Shown: piece after piece, positions 1 to 7,684 of the stretch | How positions within the stretch are numbered: position 1 is the stretch's first letter | Layout of the letters: each line of letters opens with the position of its first letter | Source of the DNA: Flagellimonas nanhaiensis | GTDB taxonomy: Bacteria > Bacteroidota > Bacteroidia > Flavobacteriales > Flavobacteriaceae | Assembly (NCBI RefSeq): GCF_003382275.1 | Contig: NZ_QTJX01000001.1 | Span: 1,054,001-1,118,000 of the forward strand | Direction: 5' to 3' | DNA: 64,000 nt | Program-made: the position numbers and the translations under genes | Notes under the pieces: generated by a model | Told to the model about the DNA's origin: nothing | The model's input: the letters and a program-made list of their open reading frames with translations, nothing else | Database searches by the model: none

Positions 1-40
1 GAACTCATTTCGAAATGACCAGGGTTTGCCGTTATGCGTG
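1..40 (+). repeat. REP/MITE-like palindromic repeat, copy A (partial)
   Basis: The right-hand end of the element seen complete at 611, 1937 and 2091. It carries the terminal TCGAAATGAC (10-19) and the following tail GGGTTTGCCGTTATGCG, which matches the tail after copies C and D. The left half lies outside the window. Confidence 0.7.
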
Positions 41-49
41 AATGAGGTG

Positions 50-526
50 TTATTTTGATGCATAATTACGCCCTGTTTTATAACCACAATAAGCAAGGAA
101 GACCAAAAGTACAAGTTGGAGCCCCACGAGTATCATTGATAGTATTGCCATTAAACTTTCCACTGGGGTTCTTTCCCTTTCCACTGTTCCGTTTTCCAAG
201 GTACTATAGGGCTGACTAAAGGTTTCCAACAGAGAAGTGAAGCCGCCCAACACCATAATCATAAAAATAAGGGCAACCATGAGAACAAGGTTGGCGGTCA
301 AATTTTTAAAACTGGCTTGGATTGTTCTAAAAAGGTACACACCAAACAATAGCAACACAAAAAGGAGTATAGCTAAATAGAAATATGGGAAAACAAAGTA
401 CGTATCATGGATATTGATATCAAGGAGAGAATCATGCCGAAAACCGTCCACTCCAAAGAGAAGAAGTATAACAAGGAACCCAAACCCCAGCGTTCCCAAT
501 AACCAATAAATCTCTCTTTTTTTCAA
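50..526 (-). CDS. Small integral membrane protein with COX1-like motif
   Basis: A 158-residue protein with about four predicted membrane helices (roughly residues 7-27, 47-67, 82-100, 124-147) and a short charged C-terminus. Residues 36-51 read DINIHDTYFVFPYFYL. This resembles the HDTYFVVAHFHYV segment of haem-copper oxidase subunit I, where the two His residues bind haem; here both positions are Tyr (YFY, 48-50). A full oxidase subunit is about three times longer, so this is not a working subunit I. The function is unknown: it could be a small oxidase-associated protein or a chance likeness. It stands alone, flanked by repeats on both sides. The start is the first ATG in a clean frame. Confidence 0.75.
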   Translation of the reverse strand: MKKREIYWLLGTLGFGFLVILLLFGVDGFRHDSLLDINIHDTYFVFPYFYLAILLFVLLLFGVYLFRTIQASFKNLTANLVLMVALIFMIMVLGGFTSLLETFSQPYSTLENGTVERERTPVESLMAILSMILVGLQLVLLVFLAYCGYKTGRNYASK

Positions 527-610
527 AGTATAACTTTGTTGTCAAGTTAATCAAAACCAATTATATGATTCATAATCTAGGCCATAAAATGCAATCTTGC
601 GGAAATCGGA

Positions 611-700
611 GGTGGTTTGTCATTTCGAGCGAGCGTAGCGACGAGAAATCTTTAGATTTCTCAATCGATGCCCTGCATCTCATTTCGAAATGACGAACGG
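611..700 (+). repeat. REP/MITE-like palindromic repeat, copy B
   Basis: Bounded by 10-bp terminal inverted repeats GTCATTTCGA (619-628) and TCGAAATGAC (685-694). An inner inverted repeat GAGAAATCT...AGATTTCTC gives a nested fold. The upstream flank AGGTGGTTT is shared with copy D. This copy is 76 bp between outer ends, shorter in the middle than copies C and D. The rest of the 527-788 gap shows no gene. Confidence 0.8.
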
Positions 701-788
701 TTGTTCCGTCTGTTAAACGTGACTGATGCCCCACAAGATAATAGGGGAAGGGTGCGGGGCACTCCGGGGTTTGCAATTGTCCAGGTTT

Positions 789-1901
789 TTAAAACAGTTT
801 TTCCGCCAAGGTTTTAGGAAGCGCATCTTTATGAATGGTAACGCTAATGGCCTTCAGTCTCATATAACTTTCACTAAAATGGACATAGCCGCCATAGGTG
901 GTACGACTTTCATCGGTGCCCCAACTGTTCTTGACCATGTAATAGGTATTGCCGTTTTGGTCCTTGAGTATGCCCGTAATGTGCATTAAGTGGTCATCCG
1001 TAGTGGCATAGTTTTCAAACTGTTCTTGTCTGTAGTTCTGGTCAATGGTTTTCTCTGCAACGGGTTGCGTCATTGCCTTTTTTGCATCACTGGCAAGTTT
1101 GGGGATTACGGCAACCCCATGTTTGCTGGAAAAGGTATTTTCACTGACATCACAATCCAACTCCACGGTAAACCCATTTTCCAGGGCCGTGTTTATGGTC
1201 TGCATAAGTTCATTCAGCGGAATATTGTAGAAACTGCCATTGCTCCAATTATCTGGAATATTGAGGATAAAATTGTTGTAAAATGGCCTATGGGTAAACG
1301 AGGTCAACGAGATATAATCATCGGGATTCAATGTGGTCATCTCCAAAAAAGACTGGGGGGTATAGTTTTTGCCCTCATAGGTAAACTCCGGTACATCCTT
1401 GCCCAGATAGGTGTTCAAAACACTTTCGGTGACCGCTTTCCATTTGTTGCTCAACCTTCCCGACTTACTACTGGCATAGGTTTCGCCAAGGGCCGTGATC
1501 ACCGCGATCAATTCGCTATGGTCATGACGGTTTTGATTTACATTGACCAATCCGGAATAAACTTGGTTGGGGACGAGGCCGTATTTTTTCACCGCATTCA
1601 GCACATCATGGGCCAGACCTCCTTCGCTCAATTGCGCCTTACCTTGGCGCATGATGTAATTTTCCATCTTGGCGGGATAGGTCTTTTTAACGGTGTACAG
1701 TTCGGAGAGATCAATCTGTTTGCCCGTTAGCCGAATAATTTCCGATTCCAAAAAAGAGGTACTGCTAAAACTCCAGCAGGTGCCCGTTCTACCTTGACTG
1801 ATGACCGGGGTGGCCTCTAGATCTACTACCTTTTTAAACTCATACCCTTGGGAAAAAGCGTGTAAAGAAATTAGAAATAAAAGAAAGCGTAGTGGTTTCA
1901 T
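789..1901 (-). CDS. Secreted C1 (papain-family) cysteine peptidase
   Basis: A 370-residue protein with a signal peptide (about residues 1-18). The papain-fold catalytic set is visible: oxyanion Gln36 and nucleophile Cys42 in SQGRTGTCWSFS, His307 in LMHITG, and Asn325 in VKNSWGTDES. The order and the absence of a long pro-region resemble the bleomycin hydrolase/aminopeptidase C branch (C1B), though the export signal points to the periplasm or outside rather than the cytosol. A likely role is extracytoplasmic peptide degradation. It is monocistronic, with repeat elements on both sides. Long open frames on the opposite strand (for example 990-1730) are shadows. Confidence 0.88.
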   Translation of the reverse strand: MKPLRFLLFLISLHAFSQGYEFKKVVDLEATPVISQGRTGTCWSFSSTSFLESEIIRLTGKQIDLSELYTVKKTYPAKMENYIMRQGKAQLSEGGLAHDVLNAVKKYGLVPNQVYSGLVNVNQNRHDHSELIAVITALGETYASSKSGRLSNKWKAVTESVLNTYLGKDVPEFTYEGKNYTPQSFLEMTTLNPDDYISLTSFTHRPFYNNFILNIPDNWSNGSFYNIPLNELMQTINTALENGFTVELDCDVSENTFSSKHGVAVIPKLASDAKKAMTQPVAEKTIDQNYRQEQFENYATTDDHLMHITGILKDQNGNTYYMVKNSWGTDESRTTYGGYVHFSESYMRLKAISVTIHKDALPKTLAEKLF

Positions 1902-1936
1902 TGCGAGTGGGTTTAGGCTCCAAAGTACATAATTTA

Positions 1937-2047
1937 TTTGTCATTTCGAGCGAGCGTAGCGACGAGAAATCTAATGAATCTGGAAAGATTTCTCAATCGT
2001 CCTTGCACTCCTCATTTCGAAATGACGAATGGGTTGCCGTTACGCGG
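1937..2047 (+). repeat. REP/MITE-like palindromic repeat, copy C
   Basis: Terminal inverted repeats GTCATTTCGA (1940-1949) and TCGAAATGAC (2017-2026), 87 bp apart end to end, with inner GAGAAATCT/AGATTTCTC. The tail GAATGGGTTGCCGTTACGCGGCTTGG continues into the spacer before copy D. Copies C and D fill the 366-bp gap 1902-2267, which holds no gene. Confidence 0.82.
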
Positions 2048-2090
2048 CTTGGTCATGGATGATAACACACAAGATGCGTTTCGGTAATGA

Positions 2091-2212
2091 AGGTGGTTTG
2101 TCATTTCGAGCGAGCGGAGCAGCGAGAAATCTAATGAATCTGCAAAGATTTCTCAATCGATGCTATGCATCTCATGTCGAAATGACGAATGGGTTACGGT
2201 TATGCGGCTTGG
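2091..2212 (+). repeat. REP/MITE-like palindromic repeat, copy D
   Basis: A tandem neighbour of copy C, starting 160 bp downstream in the same orientation. Outer ends are at 2100-2109 and 2177-2186 and the interior length (87 bp) equals copy C. It differs by GAGCGGAGCAGCGAG in place of GAGCGTAGCGACGAG, and by one substitution just inside the right end (CATGTCGA). Confidence 0.82.
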
Positions 2213-2267
2213 ACACATAAAGTGCAGAGGATTGCCCCACAAGATACTAGCTGGAGGGAGTGGGTTG

Positions 2268-3209
2268 CTATTTTTTCGATTCAAGTAATCTTTCAACAAG
2301 AGTTTTCAGCTCTTCGATTTCTTTTTGTTGCTGTAGGGTATAAAGTGTCAGCTCTTCAATTTTTTTAAGAAGTTTCATATCCATTTCCGCCTGTAGAATT
2401 CCATTTTCTTCAAATTCCTTTGCAGACGGAATTTCTGGAAGATGATTGTTTTTGGCAATGAAATTTTCGACTTGTTCCAGAGTGATCAAATCGTAATCGT
2501 TATCAAATACATAATCTGGAGCGGGAACATTTAAATCAATTTTTACCTCTTCAGCATGTATTTTTCCTTTAACGGTCAATTTCATATCAGGATTTGTTGT
2601 GCCAATTCCAACATTACCACTTTGGGTGATTCTCATTCTTTCATTTCGATTATTAGATCCAGTAGAAAAACTTATTCCATCGTAGGCATTCAAACTTAGA
2701 CCATCAGGACTTGCACCAGAATTAGAATGGTCATATAAAAGAATGGAAAGGTTATATTTATTTGCTGAGCTAAAATTTTCCCGGAAAAAGATTCCGTTAT
2801 CATCGCCCAAATTATAAGAATCGATTAACATGTTACCTTCCAGATGGAATTTTTCTTTGGGTTCACTTGTTCCAATTCCTAGATTTCCAGCTGAAATATG
2901 ATTATTAGTGCCATCTGTATAAAAAGCAACTTTCTCAACCCCTTCTTCATACATGTGAAATCTTGCGCCGTTTGTTGACTTTTCTGCTATTTTGGCAAGA
3001 GCATTGCCAGAGTTGTTTGCTTCTAAAATAAAGCCACTATTACTGGAGCTGGAGCTATTGGATTTAACTGATAAAGGTGCTATAGGATTTGTAGTTCCAA
3101 TCCCAACATTATCAGTTGTTGTTATATGGGTCCCATTATCCGTCCATTGAGCAAATGATAATGAAATTGAAAATAAAGAAAACAAGGTAAAGTAAATTAT
3201 ATTTTTCAT
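2268..3209 (-). CDS. Secreted NVGIGTTNP-repeat, coiled-coil surface protein
   Basis: A 313-residue exported protein with signal peptide 1-20. Three copies of the (N)VGIGT-x-x-P motif lie at about 34-42, 109-117 and 199-207. A C-terminal block with PDYVFDNDYDLITLEQVENF, then HLPEIPSAKEFEENGI, ends in a Glu/Lys/Leu coiled coil (273-313). This is the architecture of the abundant Bacteroidota 'tail fiber/cell-wall anchor-like' proteins, which resemble phage fibre shafts, probably trimerise through the coil and sit at the cell surface. No phage genes are nearby, so it is not part of a prophage. The exact role is unknown. Confidence 0.8.
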   Translation of the reverse strand: MKNIIYFTLFSLFSISLSFAQWTDNGTHITTTDNVGIGTTNPIAPLSVKSNSSSSSNSGFILEANNSGNALAKIAEKSTNGARFHMYEEGVEKVAFYTDGTNNHISAGNLGIGTSEPKEKFHLEGNMLIDSYNLGDDNGIFFRENFSSANKYNLSILLYDHSNSGASPDGLSLNAYDGISFSTGSNNRNERMRITQSGNVGIGTTNPDMKLTVKGKIHAEEVKIDLNVPAPDYVFDNDYDLITLEQVENFIAKNNHLPEIPSAKEFEENGILQAEMDMKLLKKIEELTLYTLQQQKEIEELKTLVERLLESKK

Positions 3210-3441
3210 TTCTGTGGTTTTATTAAGTGTTATGTTAAAATAAAATGGATTTGGTATAAAAAACTACTTTGTCAGTTTTACAGAAATTTCCTTCAAAAAA
3301 TAATAGCACACAATCTTTAACCTAGAAAAACTTATCAACAATAGCCGATAGCCGTGGACAAACCACTGGAAATCTGTTTTTTATAGAAAGCGTATCTTAG
3401 CTTGGTCAGCACATTCTAGGCTTAACTTAAACCATTAACAT

Positions 3442-3723
3442 ATGTCTAATGAGAAAAGTCATAAGCCATGTCAGCACTGTAAGGCGGCACTGCCTGCGGA
3501 GGAGGCGCAATGCGCCCCTAGAATTTCCCAAATGCTCACCCCGGCCCAAGTGGAACTCTTACAATTTGCTAATTATCTGGACGGCCCAGATTTGGTCAAC
3601 GCCCTAAAACTCCTCCATGATGTGGTCATCTACCATTCCGAGATTCCGTTGGATGAGGAGGAAAAAACGGCCCTGTATAGTGTAAAGGGACTTTGGGAGT
3701 GCATACAAGCTATTGAGCAATAA
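3442..3723 (+). CDS. Small hypothetical protein with N-terminal Cys cluster
   Basis: A 93-residue cytosolic protein. The N-terminus has three Cys (PCQHCKAALPAEEAQC, residues 9-24) that could bind a metal, although the segment is not a recognised zinc finger. The rest is helical and acidic (LTPAQVELLQFANYLDGPDLVNALKLLHDVV). No family is recognised. The ATG follows an AT-rich leader and the gene ends at a strong terminator, which supports it being a real single-gene unit. Confidence 0.65.
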   Translation: MSNEKSHKPCQHCKAALPAEEAQCAPRISQMLTPAQVELLQFANYLDGPDLVNALKLLHDVVIYHSEIPLDEEEKTALYSVKGLWECIQAIEQ

Positions 3724-3728
3724 AAAGG

Positions 3729-3751
3729 AAAGGCCCTAAAGGGCCTTTTTT
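3729..3751. terminator. Bidirectional intrinsic terminator
   Basis: A perfect 8-bp stem AAAGGCCC/GGGCCTTT with a TAAA loop and a T run, starting 5 bp after the stop at 3723. It also serves the converging gene that ends at 3762, because A-rich sequence on the other side gives a partial T tail. Confidence 0.88.
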
Positions 3752-3761
3752 CAATTTGGGA

Positions 3762-5648
3762 TTACAAGGTGTTCAAAAAGGTGGTCAGGTCGGTTTCCTT
3801 ATCCAAGCCCAATTTCTTTTTCAACCTATACTTGGATTTCAGGATGCTATCGGGCAATACATTTAGGGTGGCGGCTATTTCCTTGGTGGTCAGGTTCATG
3901 CGTAGAAAGGCCGCTAACCTTATTTCTTTTTCTGAAATGTCGGGGTAGAGGGTCTTTAGTTTTTGGTCAAAGTCGTTGTGCACTTCAGAGAAATAGGTCT
4001 TAAAGACCTCCCAATCCTTGTCCGAGGCATTTTGCTTCTTCAGCAACATCACAATTCGCCGAAACTCCACCTTGAATTTTTCCGGTGAGTTTTTTAGGTT
4101 TTCCAAGTTCTCTTTTAGTTCTTGGATAAAAGTGTTCTTCTGTACCAAATGCAGGGTCTGGCTGGCAAGTTCCTTCTTTTTATGGGCTATTTCCTGTTTG
4201 TAGATCTCTTCCTGTTTCTCTCTGGCAATACGGTTTCTCTTTATTCTTTGTCTGTATCCAAACACGGACAGTCCAAACAAGGCCAGGGCAGAGGCCATGC
4301 CTCCTGCATAAAGTCCCTTGGTAAGTTTGTCCACCTTGGCCTTTTCGTTCAGGGTATTGATTTCTTCTTCTTGTAGGGCTAAAGCCGCTTCTTTTTTCTC
4401 GGTTTCGTAGATGGTCTTTAACTCTTCTATTTGTTGGGACTTTGATTTATTGAAAAGACTGTCGTTGATTTCTTGGGACTTTTCTATATCTGCAAAAGCT
4501 TTTTCAAATTGTTGGCTGTTTTTAAATGCCTTTGACCTATATATCAGGGCCAGTTTTTTAAAATCTAAGGCGCCTATGGAATCCGACATGGTCACCGCGT
4601 CATTTAGGTATGGAATGGCCTCATCCACATTCCCCTTTAAGCTTAAGGCATGCCCCAACTCCCCTAAATTGTTGATTAGGTTTTGATGGGTGTTTTTGGT
4701 CCGATTTATTTTCAAGGCTTTCTGGAGGTAGTCAATGGCGATATCATAATCACCTTTTCTGATATAGACCATGCCCAAGTTGCTTAGGCAATTCCCTTCC
4801 ATGTCGTTAACCTTTATTTCCCGGCTTATTTCCAGTGCCTGGTTATACGTAGCGATGGCCTCATCGTATTTTTTCATTTCAAATAGGGCTGTTCCCATAT
4901 CTACCAAGGTGTGTCCTTTGTAAATATTGTCATTGGTTTCGGTGTAAACCTTCAGGGCCTTTTCATAATGGCCCAATGATTCTTGAAAATTACCCCTTAC
5001 ATATTCAATGTTTCCCAATTGCACAAGGGCATCCGCATCTCGCCAAGGTTCTTCTGGAACTGTGTCCAGTACTTTCAAAGATCTAAGTGTGTAATCCATA
5101 GCTATTTTATAGCTACCCTTGTTTTGGTACATTCCCCCAACACTCATCAACCCATTTCCGTAATTGAGCCAAAAGCCATTCTCCCTATAAATTTCGGTAA
5201 CCTCCTTTTCCAGCTCAATGGCCTTATCAATAAATCCTTTATCAAATTCTATACGGGCAATTGACGATAGGGCAGTGGCGTGGTTTTTTATATTGGGATG
5301 CTTTTCCCAAACCTTCAATGATTTGTGATAATAATGCTTGGCAGAATCCAATTGCCCGGTCAATTTATGGTATACCCCAATGTGGTAATAGCCAACACCT
5401 ATTCCGGACCAGTATTCAATCTTTTTTGCCTGATCTAGTGCATTTTTGGCATGTTCCAGTCCTTTTTCAGGATTGTTATAAACTTCTGCATAGTACAGTT
5501 CTTCTAAGACTTTTATTTTAGGAATGCCGTCTTCCAAACTTTCATACTTGGTCAATAGGCTGTCTATTCTTTGTTGGCCTTGAAGCTGACAAAATGTAAA
5601 GATTGGACAAAGTATTGCCGCAGCTAAAAAGAAGTATATTGTTTTCAT
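3762..5648 (-). CDS. TPR sensor protein with membrane helix and LuxR-type HTH
   Basis: A 628-residue protein with a signal peptide, a run of about eight tetratricopeptide repeats (roughly residues 40-400), one membrane helix near 445-463 (GMASALALFGLSVFGY), a coiled coil, then a C-terminal LuxR/GerE-like helix-turn-helix (LRMNLTTKEIAATLNVLPDSI) in the last 60 residues. The layout places the TPRs in the periplasm and the DNA-binding domain in the cytosol, as in other Bacteroidota one-component TPR-LuxR regulators. It is divergent from the cytolysin-like gene at 5959. The 310-bp space between them carries two copies of a paired TTGTCCAT motif, which suggests it controls that gene and itself (inference). 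Confidence 0.85.
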   Translation of the reverse strand: MKTIYFFLAAAILCPIFTFCQLQGQQRIDSLLTKYESLEDGIPKIKVLEELYYAEVYNNPEKGLEHAKNALDQAKKIEYWSGIGVGYYHIGVYHKLTGQLDSAKHYYHKSLKVWEKHPNIKNHATALSSIARIEFDKGFIDKAIELEKEVTEIYRENGFWLNYGNGLMSVGGMYQNKGSYKIAMDYTLRSLKVLDTVPEEPWRDADALVQLGNIEYVRGNFQESLGHYEKALKVYTETNDNIYKGHTLVDMGTALFEMKKYDEAIATYNQALEISREIKVNDMEGNCLSNLGMVYIRKGDYDIAIDYLQKALKINRTKNTHQNLINNLGELGHALSLKGNVDEAIPYLNDAVTMSDSIGALDFKKLALIYRSKAFKNSQQFEKAFADIEKSQEINDSLFNKSKSQQIEELKTIYETEKKEAALALQEEEINTLNEKAKVDKLTKGLYAGGMASALALFGLSVFGYRQRIKRNRIAREKQEEIYKQEIAHKKKELASQTLHLVQKNTFIQELKENLENLKNSPEKFKVEFRRIVMLLKKQNASDKDWEVFKTYFSEVHNDFDQKLKTLYPDISEKEIRLAAFLRMNLTTKEIAATLNVLPDSILKSKYRLKKKLGLDKETDLTTFLNTL

Positions 5649-5723
5649 GAGAGGTTGATTGTTTCACCAAGATACCTAATATATCCATTGAAAACGCACG
5701 GGATTCCATAAGGACAAACCCCC

Positions 5724-5742
5724 TTGTCCATACATTGTCCAT
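5724..5742 (+). promoter_or_regulatory. Paired TTGTCCAT motif, copy 1 (candidate operator)
   Basis: TTGTCCAT at 5724-5731 and again at 5735-5742, an 11-bp phase, i.e. one helical turn. It lies 76 bp upstream of the TPR-LuxR start. The 310-bp gap 5649-5958 otherwise holds AT-rich sequence and no gene. Confidence 0.5.
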
Positions 5743-5870
5743 GTTTTTTATTGTTTTTTCTTCGTAAAAATATTTACTTAACTAGTTGAAAATTAAATAG
5801 TTACTAGCAAAAAGAGGTGTGTCGGCCTTAAAAGCCCGTCCATGCCGTTTTTGGAGTCAATCTATACCCC

Positions 5871-5889
5871 TTGTCCATACTTTGTCCAT
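5871..5889 (+). promoter_or_regulatory. Paired TTGTCCAT motif, copy 2 (candidate operator)
   Basis: TTGTCCAT at 5871-5878 and 5882-5889, again 11 bp apart, preceded by the same ACCCC as copy 1. It ends 69 bp before the cytolysin ATG. The same orientation and phase as copy 1 argue against chance. Confidence 0.52.
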
Positions 5890-5958
5890 ATTAAAAATTA
5901 GGGATGGGGGATATTCTCTTCTAGGTTTGAGGTGTTGAATCCTTAAAACCAAGAAGTT

Positions 5959-7554
5959 ATGAAAACAATTATCCAAAAAATCAACGTATGGTCCATACTG
6001 GTTATGGCCATGACGTTGTCCATTACTGTTTCTTGCAGTACAGAAGAAAGCCCCGAACCGCCAACCGAAAACGGAGGTGAAAACAATGGCGGAGAAAACT
6101 CAGGAGGTGAGAACAACAATAATCTTGAGGAAATCAATTCCACTATTGCGAGTCTTACCTACAGTCCAGATGAGCTCTTAAATGTGCAGGACACGGGTGG
6201 TGCTCCTTCAGAAAGAATATTGAATAATGATAACACAACAAATACTGGTCCTACTCAAGGCCAGCTGTTTGAGTGTAGGACCCAGGATTATAGTCTAGAA
6301 TCCAATTTTGAAGACGTTGCGATCTTAAGACCAACAAACGGAGTAGTATTCCCTGGAGCACTGGTCATAGGGAACGAAGGTATGTTGGATGGTGCTCCTG
6401 ATCCTTTGACCTTGGACAGGTCTCCGGCAACATTACGTTTGGATTTGCCTGGAATTGGAGCGCAGGGAACTATTGTGGTGGATGACCCATCATCCAATTC
6501 AGCAGTGCAAACTGGCATAGACAACGCTCTGGAGTGGTGGAATGCCAATGCCTATCAAGAAGGTTATGTAAACGCGTCAAATTCCACCTACCAAGCTTCC
6601 ACATCCTATTCCTCAAAGCAATTTAGCTTGGATGTTGGATTAAACTTGGAATGGGCTACAGGATCTTTGGCCTCTCAGTTCAATTACGAGAGCAATACTG
6701 AAAAAAGGTACGCCGGCCTGGTGTTTAAGCAAGTTTTTTATACCGTTACCATGGATACCCCAAGTTCTCCAGGAAGCGTTTTTGATTCTTCGGTCACCAA
6801 TGCCCAGGTGCAAAATGCCATTGGTTCTGCTACTCCGCCAGCTTATGTAAGCTCTGTTTCTTATGGAAGAATCATTATGGTCCGTATGGAGACAACCAAT
6901 ATGAGCACTTCCATTGACTTGGATGCAGTGCTGGAGTATGCTGGAGGTGTTAGTGGGGTAGGAACTGTTAATTCTACCTATGATGCCATTCTAAAAACAT
7001 CCAACATTACTGTGGTAACCATCGGGGGTAATGCAGAAGCGGCTTCGGAGGCTATCAATCTGGCTGATATTGAATCGGGATTCGGATCCTTGAACAGCGT
7101 TATAACCGGAGAAAATGCGGTATATAGTCGTGATAATCCAGGAGTGCCCATTGCCTATACCATTAGGTATCTAAAAGATAACAGTTTGGCTAAAATGGGG
7201 TATACCACGGATTACAGGGTAGAAAACTGTCAAACATTTAACTATGACCATGAGAGTGTGGATGTGGACAACAATTCCATTTTTGATGTAAGATATCGTT
7301 TTGTTTATAAGAACCCTGGAACAAACAACACCGTGATTGGTAGCTACAATGTGGTAAACAATGGCCAGCGGTCGGTAAAAAGTCCACCGAATGGAGCACA
7401 TGATGTTGAAGTGGAGTTCCAGTTTCAAGATGCTTTTGTGTGGCGGGCACTGGGAAGTCCACGATCGTATAACTACATCAGTAGTCAAAAGTGTTTTGAA
7501 GTGACGAACAATTTGATTCTGCAGATTTTCTTAACGCCAATTAGCTGTAACTAA
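5959..7554 (+). CDS. Cholesterol-dependent-cytolysin-like (thiol-activated cytolysin family) lipoprotein
   Basis: A 531-residue exported protein: signal peptide with Cys26 as probable lipid-attachment site, then a Gly/Asn/Glu linker (31-56). The core shows cytolysin family signatures: YVSSVSYGRIIMVRMET (296-311), a Gly-Gly pair (329-330) where the family has its strand-bending glycines, and GVPIAYTIRYLKDNS (395-409). The C-terminal about 100 residues replace domain 4, and the Trp-rich undecapeptide of Gram-positive toxins is absent, as in described Bacteroidota CDC-like proteins. Family members form oligomeric beta-barrel pores. CDC-like proteins of Bacteroidota have been described as two-component (short and long forms); no second homologue is in this window. 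Target and activity are unknown. It is probably controlled by the divergent TPR-LuxR gene. Confidence 0.85.
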   Translation: MKTIIQKINVWSILVMAMTLSITVSCSTEESPEPPTENGGENNGGENSGGENNNNLEEINSTIASLTYSPDELLNVQDTGGAPSERILNNDNTTNTGPTQGQLFECRTQDYSLESNFEDVAILRPTNGVVFPGALVIGNEGMLDGAPDPLTLDRSPATLRLDLPGIGAQGTIVVDDPSSNSAVQTGIDNALEWWNANAYQEGYVNASNSTYQASTSYSSKQFSLDVGLNLEWATGSLASQFNYESNTEKRYAGLVFKQVFYTVTMDTPSSPGSVFDSSVTNAQVQNAIGSATPPAYVSSVSYGRIIMVRMETTNMSTSIDLDAVLEYAGGVSGVGTVNSTYDAILKTSNITVVTIGGNAEAASEAINLADIESGFGSLNSVITGENAVYSRDNPGVPIAYTIRYLKDNSLAKMGYTTDYRVENCQTFNYDHESVDVDNNSIFDVRYRFVYKNPGTNNTVIGSYNVVNNGQRSVKSPPNGAHDVEVEFQFQDAFVWRALGSPRSYNYISSQKCFEVTNNLILQIFLTPISCN

Positions 7555-7561
7555 TAGTGTC

Positions 7562-7608
7562 AACAGTCGGCCGCTCAGGTTGGGTTCAACAACTTGATGC
7601 CGGCTGTT
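7562..7608 (+). terminator. Hairpin after the cytolysin-like gene
   Basis: A 10-bp stem AACAGTCGGC/GCCGGCTGTT (one G-T pair) with an inner GTTG/CAAC stem, 7 bp after the stop. The tail (ATTTATTC) is only partly T-rich, so it is a weak or assisted terminator. Confidence 0.55.
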
Positions 7609-7625
7609 ATTTATTCTGATTTCTC

Positions 7626-7653
7626 ATTCCCGCGAAAGCGGGAATCTTTTTTT
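7626..7653 (+). repeat. ATTCCCGC-GAAA-GCGGGAAT hairpin repeat with T tract
   Basis: A perfect 8-bp stem closed by a GAAA tetraloop and followed by C and seven T. The CCCGCGAAAGCGGG core is a dispersed hairpin in many bacterial genomes. Here it may also end transcription from 5959. Confidence 0.65.
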
Positions 7654-7679
7654 AGGTCTCGACTGCGCTCGACCTGACA
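7654..7679 (+). repeat. Short dispersed repeat AGGTCTCGACTGCGCTCGACC
   Basis: An imperfect palindrome (GGTC-TCGA ... TCGA-CC) of the type 'GGTCGAGCGCAGTCGAGACC' scattered through flavobacterial intergenic regions. It abuts the previous hairpin and ends just before the converging MutS2 gene. Confidence 0.5.
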
Positions 7680-7684
7680 TGGAT

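Noticed and set aside
990..1730. 246-codon open frame opposite the C1 peptidase
   Set aside because: It lies entirely antisense to a gene with intact catalytic motifs, has no domain and no plausible start context.
1937..2212. CRISPR-like direct repeats
   Set aside because: Only two units in tandem, with palindromic transposon-like structure and no cas genes.
2029..2220. 63-codon frame (and 570-776 on the minus strand) within the repeat region
   Set aside because: They translate the palindromic repeat itself; composition and position give no support for a protein.
2268..3209. Prophage tail fibre gene
   Set aside because: The VGIGT repeats and coiled coil resemble fibres, but the signal peptide and lack of phage neighbours mark it as a host surface protein.
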